DNA of 64,000 bases from Echria macrotheca (lineage: Eukaryota > Ascomycota > Sordariomycetes > Sordariales > Schizotheciaceae). Location of the stretch: contig MU839836.1 in the NCBI GenBank assembly GCA_030411725.1, positions 558,001 to 622,000 of the forward strand. Direction: 5' to 3'. Positions 45,775 through 56,945 of this stretch are shown here, piece after piece (the stretch's first letter is position 1; every line of letters starts with the position of its first letter). A program made the position numbers and the translations under genes. The notes beneath the pieces were generated by a model. That model saw only the letters and a program-made list of their open reading frames with translations, did no database searches and had not been told where the DNA came from.

Positions 45775-47043
45775 TCACTCCTTCGCCCATTGCTTCCCAC
45801 TCCACAGCGCCGGCGTCGTCCACAGCCAATAATCCCGCCCCTTGACCAACCACACGATGAAACTCGGCACCTTCCACCCCATGGCCAAACCAACCCCCTT
45901 ACTCCGCCCAACCGGCACAAACTGCGACTTGCGCATATCCTCCCTAAACTCCCTCTCCTCCCCAGTCCCCAACAAATCTCTTTTCATAACACTCCCAAGA
46001 ACCGGCACAGCCTCAGTAATGTTATGTATAGCCGGCCGCGCAAACGAGCTCACATCGCCAATAGCATATACCCCCGCCCCGGCGCGCTCAACCCTCAACG
46101 TCCTCGGATCCGTCTCAACCCGTCCATCACCCGCAAGCCAGCCCCGCTCGGCGATATACCCCGTATTCGCCCGCGTGCCCGTGCAGGGAATATACAAATC
46201 CGCCTCGAGGACATCCCCGGAATCAAGCGTGACACTAGCCCTCTCCGCCACTCTTGTGTCGTTCTCCTCCCCCGCCCCCGGCGGAGACACACCCACCACC
46301 CTAGCACACTTCACCACCCTCACCCCCAGGGCAGCGAGATACCTCTCCGCCCGCGCGGCGACGTCTTCCCTCAGAAAAGGTAAAATCCGCTCGCCGCCTG
46401 TAACAAGAATAATCTCCACCTTTGGCTTCTTATTCTCGCGTTCCACAAAAGGAATCCATGATGACGACACACGCCCATTAAGATGCTCGCCCAACTCCCC
46501 CGCCGTCTCGACGCCCGACGGACCACCCCCCGCAATAACAATCCGCCGCGCAGCCGGGAGCGCCGCGCGGAAGGCGGACCACGCTGCCTTGAGGGAAACG
46601 ACATCCCCACCGGCGGGGAGACCATGCAGCGGCGAGGCGGCCGCGCTACCTGTCGCTAGAACGATAGAATGATAGGTGATACTCTCTGCACTCCCCTTCT
46701 GATCACCCGAGAGGAGACGAAAACTAACAGTGCGCGAGGCCGAGGGTGCCGTGACGGCGGTAACAGCCGCGTGGACGAACCGGAACGAAGCAGCGGGGTA
46801 CTGTCTGAATTGGGATGCGAGGTCGACGAAGAGCTTTGCCTGGTCGAAGTAGGCGTCCGAGATCATGGCGCGCGGACAGGCCGGGCGGGAGAAGACCTGC
46901 GTCGAGGAGGAGATGAGCAGGACCTGGTGGGTATCATCGAGGAGCGGGAGTACATGCTTGAGGAGGTAGTGGGCGGTCGAGACGCCGGCGTAGGAGCCGC
47001 CCACTATGATGATGTTCTTTTTGTTGTCTGTTGACTTGGCCAT
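45775..47043 (-). CDS. AIF/FSP1-like FAD-dependent NAD(P)H oxidoreductase
   Basis: 422 residues, single exon, with start MAKSTDNKK (a second ATG six codons upstream at 47061 is possible). FAD-binding Rossmann IIIVGGSYAGVSTAHYLL lies at residues 11-28. The NAD(P)H fold is RIVIAGGGPSGVETAGELGEHL (in part), with VLATGSAAASPL before it. The second FAD site is VYAIGDVSSF near residue 325. It belongs to the pyridine nucleotide-disulfide oxidoreductases of the AMID/FSP1/NDE-like branch, reducing quinones at membranes (family knowledge). A C-terminal hydrophobic stretch may attach it to lipid. Confidence 0.85.
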   Translation of the reverse strand: MAKSTDNKKNIIIVGGSYAGVSTAHYLLKHVLPLLDDTHQVLLISSSTQVFSRPACPRAMISDAYFDQAKLFVDLASQFRQYPAASFRFVHAAVTAVTAPSASRTVSFRLLSGDQKGSAESITYHSIVLATGSAAASPLHGLPAGGDVVSLKAAWSAFRAALPAARRIVIAGGGPSGVETAGELGEHLNGRVSSSWIPFVERENKKPKVEIILVTGGERILPFLREDVAARAERYLAALGVRVVKCARVVGVSPPGAGEENDTRVAERASVTLDSGDVLEADLYIPCTGTRANTGYIAERGWLAGDGRVETDPRTLRVERAGAGVYAIGDVSSFARPAIHNITEAVPVLGSVMKRDLLGTGEEREFREDMRKSQFVPVGRSKGVGLAMGWKVPSFIVWLVKGRDYWLWTTPALWSGKQWAKE

Positions 47044-47498
47044 GGTTCGCGGGTTGACCACTTTGCCGCTGAAGCACTGGTGAAGAGGGGAAGCCCGAAC
47101 ATTTAGGGATCAGGGAGACATCCTCTTGATATCAATCAAGAAGGGGTCATACCCTTGGTGTTTCCACGGACGAGGCCGGACGAAATGCACGCTGTTGGCC
47201 GTGTTGCCGTCGCCATTCGGCCGAACACACGGACGAATCCGATACCCCTATTCCGCTGATTGCCTACCAGGATACCCAGAGTCGCTGCGAGTTCCAAATT
47301 CAAGATACCAAGGTATTTAGCGAGCTCAAACCTCCAAAAGTCAGATATGAAACAGGCCGTGATTGGAGTGTTCAAGCATGTGGATTCATAACTACCCTGC
47401 TTGACGCATGCACCTTGGCAGCACTGTTTGCCAACGTCCTTAGACTGAGCCCCAGTTCAATACACAGTACCTCATTTACGCTAAAGCTACATCATAGC
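47044..47498. other. intergenic, no supported gene
   Basis: Lies between the oxidoreductase start and the bZIP gene 3' end. No ORF or repeat is recognised. Confidence 0.35.
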
Positions 47499-49062
47499 CT
47501 AATCAGCTGCAACAAGACGCAACGGCGCTGCGCCCCTAAGTTGGCGCCAGTGGTTGCTCCGCTCGATAACACTTCTGTCAAATATAAACCACCACCGCTC
47601 AAACACAACTTGACCGACCTCCCAACTCGTTTCGTCATACGGATCATCGCCCCAGATCCGCATGCCCTCGGCGCCATCCTCCATATCGTACGTGAAATTG
47701 ACCAAGGCCAGCTCATCCCGCGCAGGGGGCGGTCGAGCTTCCAGAGGTAAACTCATGATGCTAATCAGCCGGTCGCGACAGGTGGGCCACGGTAGCAAGT
47801 CGACCAGCGGGTGGTGAGGCACTAGCAGCTGCGACGTGGTTGGCTGCCAGGTTGGCGGAAGTAGCTCGGCAGGCGGGCCTGTGCCGAGGTTGAACGAGGA
47901 CACAGCCGTCAGCTCCCAGACCTTGTCGGCGTTCAGACGCGTAGCAATCCGAAGCATTGCTCTCAGGAGGGTGAGATCATTCATGGGAAGTAGGTAGCTG
48001 TCTGGGAAATCCGAGCTTGCGGTGCTTGTGCTGACCGGCTCCAAGTCTGATAGCGACCAGGAACCGCCGTCGCTGGGGCTCCTTGTCGCCGGTTCCATCT
48101 CATAGGGCAGGAATGACGGGGTAAGCAAATCCATAAAGCCATTTTCGTCGAGGAGAGAACTAGAGTCCAGATTGGCGCATTCGGGGCTTAATACTAGTCC
48201 CTCCTCGGCTGTCCGCACTCCGTATACCCCCAGGGGCAAGTACATACCGGCCGCGGCGGTGTCGGCCCAGACCAACGACTGCCCGTCATGAAACACCGGC
48301 ACACCCTCCAAGCCACATCTAATGTCGAATCCGGCTCGTTTTGGTCGTCGAACCTCCACCGGCACCGACCCTCCGTCTGGGTTTGATGGTGGATGCCGCG
48401 TCCCCACTCCATCAGAGTCACGACATGTATCTCCAGAACGGGCAATCTGAGACCCCCGGCTGTGAGCCGGTTCAAGAAAGCCGGAGTGTTCCGCTCGAGG
48501 TGGACGTGGAGCGTGTGACAGACTTCCAGATCCGCGTCCACGTCCGCGACGGGAGGTATTCTGGCATTGGAGAACTGTAGTGTGTATACGACAATCAGCG
48601 TGCCTCCGCCCGGGGGGGGGCGGCGCATCTCCACATCGATGTGAGTCCTCCTGTCCGGGAATGTCGGAGACGGACGCGGAACGGCAACTAACTCCCAGTC
48701 CCTGAAGACCTGATGCTATCCGATCTCCGCCTGAAACCGAGTTATGAACCGGAAGAGAGACCTGGAGTGTCTGGCTTGTCTGACCGGACGGCGGTGCTGG
48801 CTCAGCGGGCTGACGGGTCTGCCGCTTTCGCTGGCCTGGCCAGGTTAGGGCGCGAAGCGCTGCAGGAAGGGACATACGCACGGTATCTTCGCTGGGCGAG
48901 GACATTGAGCACCCGCTTCCGTTCTGCGGCGTCTACAGCGATGTCGGGGACGTCGAGCTCTGGGGGTGGTTTCGCGACTCGTTGGCGTGTGCGCGGCCGG
49001 TTGGTTGTCGTTGTCGTGGCGTCATTTGGCATTTTGGCAGAGTCTGGAGGCGTCAGCTCCAT
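47499..49062 (-). CDS. bZIP transcription factor with DUF3425 domain (exon model uncertain)
   Basis: Exon 1 (48882-49062) encodes AAERKRVLNVLAQRRYR, a bZIP basic region with its N-x7-R spacing. A 46-nt intron (48836-48881) joins it to QRKRQTRQPAEP. The C-terminus (to 47499) has the DUF3425 pattern LLPPTWQPTTSQLLVPHHPLVDLLPWP (in part), RDRLI, and WEVGQVVFERWWFIFD. DUF3425 follows bZIP regions in many fungal regulators. In between, two frames are open. The second (48194-48720) reads more protein-like (GGGTLIVVYTLQFSN, LPVLEIHVVTL), so further introns probably switch frames; one candidate runs GTCTCT..CATCAG near 48697-48748. Splice positions after that are unresolved. A run of ten G at 48611-48620 is a possible sequencing hazard. 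Confidence 0.65.
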
Positions 49063-49263
49063 CCAAGAAGGAATTGTCTTGAGAAGAAAAAAGGGAAGGA
49101 ACGAAAGGGGCTGCTCTCAAATAGACGAGGTGCACGAGGCCATTCAACCGAGCATAACGCATGCGGGGAGCATTATCGCGGTGTTGGAGCATAACGGATA
49201 ACAGATACATGGATTCTCGTGAAAACTCGCCGCGACTAAAAGTACACCCTAACATTTAACCCC

Positions 49264-50227
49264 CTAAACCTTGATGGACCCCACAAATTCCAAAATGTCG
49301 TCCAACACCTGCTTCGCATGGGTGAGATACAACCCTGGTCCCGCTCGTTAGCTCGTCATTCCCGGAACATAATCACGCCGACTCGAAACTGAACTCACCG
49401 TGTCCGCTGCGCTCGTACACCTTGAGCGTCGACCACGGCAGCATCTCTTTGACGACCGCCGCGCTGTCCTCGATGGGCATGCTGGCGTCCGAGTCGCCGT
49501 GGAGCATCAGCACCGGCACCTGTTCGCCGGAGGCCGCCCACTCGCGGAGTTCATTCTCGACGTTGCGGCAGCAGATGACGGCGGTGCGCTCGACGGCGAC
49601 CGGGTCCGCCTGCAGGATGATGTCGTGCTGGATGAAGGCGAGGGTATGCTCGCCCACGTCGTTCAGGTCGGCGCGGAAGATGCCCGGGATCTGGCCGGCG
49701 ATGAACTCTCCCCGCGCCGCGGACCGCCAGCCCTCGTTGATGGGCTTCCACGTTTCCGGGTCTAGTGCCTTGGTCCCGGGGCGGTTGGGCACGTTCGGGC
49801 CGAGCCAGACGAAGCCGCGGCAGAGACGGCGGACGAGATCCGAGGCGGCGCGGGCGAGGACGGATTCGATGCAGCCCATTGATGCGGCTACGAATACAAA
49901 AGGACCGGGGGAAAGCTGGTCCAGGAGGGAGGTGAGGTCGGTCGTGAATGTGTCAAAGGTGATTTCTGGAGAGGATGGGCCGGCGGTCCACCCTCCTGCG
50001 CTGAGGCCGAAGCCGCGGCGGTCGGGGGCGATGACGCGGAAGCGGTGGGACTCGACTAGGGGGAGGATGAGGGCGTCGAACATGCGGGAGGACATTGGCC
50101 AGCCGTGGAGGAAGATGAGGGTTAGAGGTTGGATTCCCGAGGAAGATGGGTTGAAGGGGGTTGAGGAGGGGGCATAGTAGCGGTAGAAGAGGGTGGCCTG
50201 GTCGACGGGGCTCTGGAAGGTGGGCAT
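49264..50227 (-). CDS. alpha/beta hydrolase
   Basis: 299 residues in two exons (49399-50227 and 49264-49334; intron 49335-49398). The start MPTFQSPVDQ is chosen over the upstream 50326 ATG because the leader between them is repetitive. The fold is intact: HGWP oxyanion loop (41-44), the nucleophile elbow VAASMGC with S116, an acidic residue in LHGDSDASMP, and the catalytic His in SGHG just before the intron. Splicing yields GHGLYLTHAKQVLDDI; reading through the donor gives a stop after ten residues. Closest to non-haem haloperoxidase/esterase-like hydrolases; its substrate is unknown. Confidence 0.85.
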
Positions 50228-51270
50228 TTTGTCTGTCTTTGTCGTAAGACGTCTGTCCCTGTTGTGACTTTGGAGTTTGTCTTTGATGTGAGTTTGGAGC
50301 TTTGTCTCTGCGGTGTCTGCTTTCATCGACTTCGACCATGGTGTCGTGGTGTTTATATGCTACTCGTACATAACGGCTAGGCATAACGATTTAGTCTCGG
50401 AAGCGACCTAAGCGCCATTACGCTCCCCAACGGGCCAACAGCGCTAACATCCATATCACGGCTCTTACTCTCAGCAATGTTGGTGTTATCTTTACGGGCT
50501 TCCATGCTGGATGAGACGAATGGGTTACGGCGGGTAGGCTAAACGCGACCGATCAAGACCAAGGTCTGCATCCGATTGGTTGATTTTTGGCAGGGAGTCG
50601 TGTTGCGTGGGCGTCTAGTTCTAAGTCTCAAATCCTGGATCCTTGAGGCCCAGGAATTCGTGTCTGCCTAGCCGGTATGCCTCGACTGGCGTTTCCGCGA
50701 CCGTGCTGTTGGTATCTCTGTTGGGCCGGGAGTTGGTGTTTTGGTTGCGGGAGGAACGATCGGTCCGAGCTCGGATTTTTCTTGTTCCTTTCCTGGCGGT
50801 TATCCTGCCAACCTGGTGACCACCGAAACACTTGTTGGTACAACTAAAAAATGTGATCATGTGAGGCTCTTTGCGGGTCGTTGGTATGCTCTGTTGCCAA
50901 GCCACGCATAGAACCTTCAAGGTTGTCCCGGCAGGTGGAGATCCTCGAGTCTAGGCATTCAATTTTTCAGAATCCAATCCCGAAATCCTCCTCTTGGCGA
51001 CCTTTCCAAGACCATGAGATCCTGAAGGATCTGTCGAAATAATTCTGAAGAGTTGACTGCTGATTAATACTCTGGTGGGAACCGGATTTCCCTAGTCAGA
51101 TTTGTAACGAGGCCAAGAGACGGTGGAGTTGGCATTGTGCGCTGTGGACTTGGCGAGATTTCTTGGGTATAAGTAACGCGAAGGGTGAGGTACGACATGA
51201 TATATATCGTCATCAAGCTAGAGAAAAGTGACGAGCGTCCCGTTTCAAGACCAATACAGTTATAAACATC
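50228..51270. promoter_or_regulatory. divergent intergenic region
   Basis: About 1 kb between the hydrolase and RidA genes. A minus frame at 50621-50920 is open without a domain. Both promoters must lie here. Confidence 0.4.
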
Positions 51271-51768
51271 ATGGCACCCTCAACCGTCCAGTTCTTTGCC
51301 TATTCCAAGCAGGGCGAGGTCCTCCGCGACCTATTCTGGTATACCCAGTCCGCGCGGGTCGGTGATCGCATTGAGATTTCCGGACAGGGTGAGTTCTTCC
51401 TCTCGACTTCTCAGGAACTGAGGTGCAGGAAAGTACTAAGAAAACCAGGCGGCTGGGACCCCGAAACAGGCATCATGAAAACCGACCCCATCGAAGAGAT
51501 TGACCAGGCTTTCGCCAACGTCGAACTCGCCCTCAAACATGCCGGCGGTGCGGGCTGGTCGCAGGTTTACAAGATGCGCCTGTACGTGATCGAGAGCCAC
51601 TGGACCGACGAGGCCTTCTTCGGCCGTATCATTGAAAACATGAAGAAGTGGATGCCCGACCACCAGCCTCTTCTAACTGGAGTGTGTGTCTCTAAGCTGG
51701 GTGCGGGGCCGAGCGCCGGGATGCGGGTTGAGATCGAGGCTGTGGCTCATGTTGATGAGAGAAAGTGA
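51271..51768 (+). CDS. RidA/YjgF/Rid family protein
   Basis: 145 residues from two exons (51271-51388 and 51449-51768). The start is MAPSTVQFFAYSKQGE. A 60-nt GT-AG intron splits GQG|GWDP. Rid-family features are the trimeric-barrel core IEISGQGGWDPETG, FANVELALKHAGGAGWSQVYKMRLYVIE and SAGMRVEIEAVAHV. Rid proteins remove reactive enamine/imine intermediates, or act as lyases in fungal pathways (family knowledge). The intron is a multiple of three and has no in-frame stop, so an unspliced message could still be read. Confidence 0.82.
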   Translation: MAPSTVQFFAYSKQGEVLRDLFWYTQSARVGDRIEISGQGEFFLSTSQELRCRKVLRKPGGWDPETGIMKTDPIEEIDQAFANVELALKHAGGAGWSQVYKMRLYVIESHWTDEAFFGRIIENMKKWMPDHQPLLTGVCVSKLGAGPSAGMRVEIEAVAHVDERK

Positions 51769-52377
51769 TGATGGAGGGACCTGGGGTATGTGTTGTTTGT
51801 TTCTGTATCGTCGTTATTTACTATCTATTTTCCTCATTTTTCGCCTTTCCCCATCAGCAAGCGGTGTGATTGGGAAAGAAACGGGGGAGGAAGACACGAG
51901 GTTGGGGAAGAGCAGTGTACGTTTTAGGTCGAGACTTGGGAAAATGCATTGATCTGAGTTGAAACTGTCAGTGGGCTAGGTAAGCTGGGCACCTTCAATT
52001 CTACATGCGTTTCCTGCCACCAACTAGGCATCTCTTATTTTATCAATCCGTGGACACGGAGCAGTCCGTACACTATCGCGGTTCCTCCCACAGAGTTCCT
52101 CAAAACCCATAATGACGTTGCATAATGAGAAACGACCTTGGAACTCAGCTGACATAAAAGAACATCCCTTCTAGAGAGGCTACAATTACATTGAGTGTGA
52201 CGCGATTGGCGACCACCACCAACAAAACCAAAACACCTCTTGAAATGAGGGCAAAATTGAAGTGATTTCGTTATCTTAGGACAAGTTATCTTCGACGTGT
52301 GCTCCCTACACCCTCAAGGTCATGAAATTGCATAAGGAGAAGCCACCTCAATCAGAATATTAACATGAACCATTCCT

Positions 52378-53032
52378 GCGAGGCCAAAATTGCAGTGACT
52401 TCCACGATTGGAAGTGGTCACAGCTACGTGTGCAAAAACCATTGCAGCCGGGGAGAAAAAAAAGGTGACGAATGGGAGCTTTCCATGTAAGAGCCACCAC
52501 GACGCACCGAACGCTGAGTACCCCTTCTGACGAGGCCAGAATTGCAGTGAGTCCAATGCGTTTTGAAAAGCGACGAATGGGAGCTTCCCACATAAAAGGG
52601 CCACTCCAGTCACCATAGCGCACAACCTTTATCAAGAAACCCTTCCAGCGAGGCCAAAATTGCAGTGACTTCAACGCGATTGGAAGTAGCCACACCCACC
52701 TGTGCAAAAAAAATTGCAGCCGGAGAGAAAAAAGTGACGAATGGGGGCTTTCCATGTAAGAGACACCACAATGCGCAAATGCTGAGAACCCCTTCCTGCG
52801 AGGCCAAAATTGCAGTGACTCCGACAATTGGCGGCTTTTAAAGAGTAGTAACGAATGGGAAGTCCCCACGTAAGACACCCACGGCGCACGACCTCGAAGA
52901 AACCCTTCCAGCGATGCCAAAATTGCAGTGGGTCCGCCTCACTTTTTCAAGTTAAACCAATTTAAACCAATGAGAGACAACCCCCGAGTGAGTCTGCCCA
53001 TCCCTCCGGCCATGCCAAAATTGCAGTGAGTC
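52378..53032. repeat. alternating-period minisatellite (CGAGGCCAAAATTGCAGTGA core)
   Basis: Six copies of a roughly 20-bp core are spaced 152, 118, 150, 113 and 98 bp apart (52381, 52533, 52651, 52801, 52914, 53012). Paired units of about 265-270 bp therefore repeat. A second shared motif, GACGAATGGGAGCTTTCC, recurs in the spacers. The long minus-strand frame through it (52360-52920) is a by-product of the repeat. A weak related copy, GCAAAATTGAAGTGATTT, lies at 52248. Confidence 0.8.
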
Positions 53033-53254
53033 GAAATGGCTGGCCTAGAATCGTTCATGTCGCTGGCTGGCAGAAGATCACATCCTTATAGGGCGGTACA
53101 TAGGTACTTGCACTTGTACTTTTTACCTACCTGACTTTTCAACGCCAGTCTTCGCTTCTTAGGTATCTAACAAATGTAAATATTATTTGTCTTAAGCCGT
53201 AAGAAGCCGAAGGCTTCCACACCCTACTAAGGGGGTAGGCGGTCCCTCTAGTAA

Positions 53255-53969
53255 CTAACGTAAATAGAGGTAGGCCCAACAATGTCTACTGGGTGGGTAC
53301 CTTATTGAGCCTTCCGGGAACGCCATCAGTGGCTCACGATGCGCCCGTCGATTCCTGTTGCGTCGGCGATAAGGTAGAGACTTTACGTCTGGTAGATCAA
53401 GACGCTGCCACGTCTTGTAAGTTGTCGTAGAAGATGCGTGTATGTGGCGCCAAGAGCTGAGCTCCTGCACCGTCCAGGATCGGGTGAACCATCTGCTCTT
53501 TGTGAATGACAGTATTTGCTTCTCAGGCGAGTCGGATCTGGGAACGTCGGCTAGTTCTAGGTATATCACGCAGGCCGTGGACTCGGCGTACCAGCGGAAC
53601 ATGGAGTTGAGCTAACGGCCTCGGACAGTTCATCAGCGCTGCTGGTTTTGTCGATGCAGCAGGTATCGACCCAGACCTAGTCTACTATTCAGCGCCGGAT
53701 TCGTGTCTGGCAGTCTCGTTGCAGAAGGAGATGACCTTCTGATAGCTGCTTTTGTTTTTGATGAAGGCAGCTTTTCGTAGCTGGACAGCGACGTAGGATC
53801 CTGGGCTGTACTCTTCTGTTTCGTTGACCAGATCGTCGGCCAAGGAGATGGTCTGCCAGTCTTGAAAGGAGACCTCGTCGGGTCCCCGGGTGCGCGACAG
53901 AATGATATATCCAGGCCTGTCGTCGCCAAACTGCTCCATGCGGAGGGTCTTGACGTTGAGAAGTTTCAT
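53255..53969 (-). pseudogene. HET-domain pseudogene
   Basis: The minus strand begins MKLLNVKTLRMEQF and ILSRTRGPDEVSFQDWQ, where functional HET proteins have LSHTWG; both key residues are changed. Later blocks WVDTCCIDKTSS, FRWYAES and SRWFTRSWTVQEL are present but in three different frames. Breaks lie around 53690 and 53604-53610. The protein cannot be made as one chain. It is a relic of a HET family gene separate from the intact one at 22861. Confidence 0.75.
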
Positions 53970-54749
53970 GGCGATTCCTTATCGTCGACGTGCCATTCAC
54001 CTGCGATTGCGGGGTCTTCTTCTCGAGGAAGACGGGCAACAACAAAGTCAAGAGCTCATTTTTACCCATTTCACGTGCCGTTTTCAAGTCGCTGCCTCAG
54101 TAGATTGTTGCTACCGTCCCAACACGATTGGTTCTAGAACGATTGCTGCACTTCAATGCCAACCACTGGTCTCACGGAATCACAGACCCTTGTATTGGCA
54201 ATCCGCGGCTCGGAAGATCTCCAGACCAAATCTTGGTTGGGATTCCAGGCCGAGAGTCGACAGGGTTGCCGTCGGGGATTCATCATTCGCGGGTCGCGCC
54301 ACTTTCTCACGCAGTTGCGGTGGACGCGGTGCTGCAACCCTGAATTTGTTTTGCTGCAGAGCACTGATGTTGGTGATGTTTAACGTTTCATCGCTACCAC
54401 GCGTCGACAGGGAACATGGCCACGCCCACGCCCAAAGCGACCGACCTGCCAATTTCACGCCCGGTCTGTGCGCAGCCAACATGGTGCGATTGGGAATAGC
54501 GTCAGGTACGAGCAAATGGTGGGTGGCATCCCTGTTCTTCCACGCAGGGCCGAGCAAATGGCTGCTGACAGACCAACACAACCTGATGTCGTGCTGCAGC
54601 TCCCTTCAAACCTTTTGGGGTTGCTTCTTTGTCGCTTCTCTCGCCATCCCTTCTCCCCGTTTGCTCTCCGCGCGATTTGCTTTGCTCGACAGCATGCTCA
54701 CACTCGTTTGAACACTCGGACAAGGCGCGGATAAGGCGGCGGTGTCGTG
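53970..54749. other. intergenic, no supported gene
   Basis: Flank of the HET relic and promoter of the next gene. Several long frames overlap on both strands with no domain, and nothing could be supported. Confidence 0.4.
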
Positions 54750-56061
54750 ATGGATTCTCGGGGCAAAAAGATGCATCTCCATGCCTCCCTCTTCGACAAG
54801 CGCCATGGTGGTTTCGGAGGGTTTGGGGGGTATCCAGGCGGTAAGAAATCGCGACCAAACTCCAAAACCGTTGGTTGACTTACTGTTTCCAGCTCCGGAC
54901 GCGCCGATCATTCCAGACACTGGCTCCGACAGCGGAAGCCCGGCCCAGGGCGATGGAAGCGGTGCAACTTCGACTTCTTCATCCGGGTCGGACTCCGGAC
55001 CGACGGGATCACTCGGCAGTGGCCCAACTTCTACAACGGGGGTCGGTGGAGGGGCTCAGCAGACTGGGTCCGGTTCCTCTAGCCCGCAAATAACATCAAC
55101 GCCGGGCACCGGAAGCCCAAACGGCTCTGGTCCGGATGGGTCAGGATCCGGGTCGGGATCTGGGTCTGGACCTGGAGGTACGGGAGGGGCGAGCGGAGGC
55201 AGTTCATCGTCCGGCGGGAGTGACTCGAGGTCCGGATTGTCGCCGGGAGCCACCGCGGGTCTCGTTCGTATGTATCGTACGATCTCTTGCGAAGGACGAA
55301 GCTGACACGAAGCAGTGGGCCTTCTGGCTCTCCTAGCAATTCTCGGCTTCCTTCTCTGGAAGTTCCGCAAATCACCGTTCGTACAACGCATACTGGCGCC
55401 CTTTTCAAAGCTGAATTTCCAACCAATACTGGCCCCTTTTGCAAAGCTTGGCGGAATGGGAGCGGCCGCAACCAAAGCGAACCCACGCGACAGTATGGGC
55501 AACACTCTTTTAGCTGCCGGCGCCATTGCAGGAGCCGGCAACCGGACTCCGAGCCCGCAGCCGCCGATGGCGGAAAAAAGCGCCGGCGGCGCATCTGCCA
55601 CGGCCAACCCACGCATCTTGACCCCGTCGCCCACGGACCAGATGTTCGCCGTTACCCCGGCCTCGGCCCTCTCAGGCGGATATCTCTCGCCGACTGCCGC
55701 CGTCGCCACAACCTCGGCGGCAGCAACTCGAGCCACATCATCGACATCACTAGACTCAAAGCCTCTACCGCCTCCGCCGCCCGAGGAGCTCCGAGTATCG
55801 ACCATGACACACCTCTCCCACACAACCATTGGCAGCAGCCTGAGCAGCACCGTGCTGTCGCCGACGTCGATGACCTGGCCCATGCCGCCCATCTCGCCCC
55901 CGGTGTCGGCACCCATGTCGCCACCGACGACGGCGACCAGCCCGAGAAGCCCACAGCACCACCGTCAGGATCCGAGTCTGTCGTCGTCGCAGTGGATCAG
56001 CATGGAGCAGCCGGGCCAGACGGTGGTGCGCATCAACAACCCTCGTCGGCCGGCGTCTTGA
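54750..56061 (+). CDS. MID2-like single-pass membrane protein (Ser/Gly-rich ectodomain)
   Basis: 403 residues from three exons: 54750-54840, 54893-55267 and 55316-56061, with introns of 52 and 48 nt. The short N-terminus (MDSRGKKMHLHASLFDKRHGGF) has no signal peptide. A long Ser/Gly/Thr-rich stretch (residues about 40-145, GSGSGSGSGPGGTGG and similar) leads to one membrane segment, LVLGLLALLAILGFLLWKF, formed across intron 2. The cytoplasmic part is Pro/Ser-rich and ends NNPRRPAS. The architecture resembles fungal cell-wall-stress sensors (Mid2/Wsc type), but no WSC domain is present, so a sensor role is a guess. Confidence 0.7.
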
Positions 56062-56945
56062 CCGAATTCACGACCAGTATGATGAAATGACAGGAAATGT
56101 GTACGGATGTTTTGGTGGTACACACTTGCATACATGTAGCATGAGGACTGAAGGGATCTTGGATAATGTAGTGTCTCAATGCCACGATAATCTTGAAGCC
56201 ATTTCGGTTTGATTCAAGCTTTCTTGGCCGCTGCTGGGCATGTTGTTGACTGACATTCGGCGATCATAAACGACTGGACCCGGTTACAACCGTAAAAGGG
56301 GCGATCATAAAACGCGCCGTGGTACCGAGACCGTCTAGCGATCAGACTACGCCAAGGCGGATGGATACCAAGGAAAACAAGATCAGGCGGCGGCGGCGGC
56401 GGATCAACTACTACAGAACCCGAAACTAATGTGCACTTTTCTAACAAAACTCCAATAGCGGTAGCCAGCCCCGCCGAAAAAAAAAGTCCAATGCGGGGGA
56501 AAGACTTAATCGGCCAGACTCCTGAGAGAATATACAGTATAGACTAGCTTCTCCGCAATCGTCGATCCGCCATGCAGAAACAGACACGGCACATATGGTC
56601 TAGTCTCTATTGCCGCTAGGTCATATATAAGGCACGAACTCGCCCGCCCCCGGCCTAGCCTAGGCTTGCCTCAACTTGAACCGGGTGCAGGTGCGGGACG
56701 GTTGGATGGTGGGATTCAACCACAGGTGGCCAGGGTTTCCCCGGAATGTATATTTCCGGGCTGGCGGGTTGGGAATGACGCCTAAATGCTGGGGATGCGG
56801 GGAGAGAGAGACTAGACAGATCACACGGCTTGCGAGATGGGATGGGAGCAAGATGATTTGGGATAAAAAGAATTTAGGTCCCGGTGTGTCAGGGGAAGGA
56901 TGATGTTCTGTTTGGTTCCGTTGTCAGTGTTATTCCACCGTCGAT
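56062..56945. promoter_or_regulatory. GH7 upstream region
   Basis: 884 bp. A TATATAAG at 56623 and GCGGGG motifs near 56492 and 56794 fit TATA and CreA-type sites, but these are short and not proven. No gene is seen. Confidence 0.4.

Noticed and set aside
52360..52920. 186-codon minus frame with repeating SLQFWPRRKG-like peptide
   Set aside because: Translation of the minisatellite; no start context or conservation.
55056..55916. 286-codon minus-strand frame
   Set aside because: Antisense to the spliced MID2-like gene and made of Arg/Gly/Val-rich shadow sequence.
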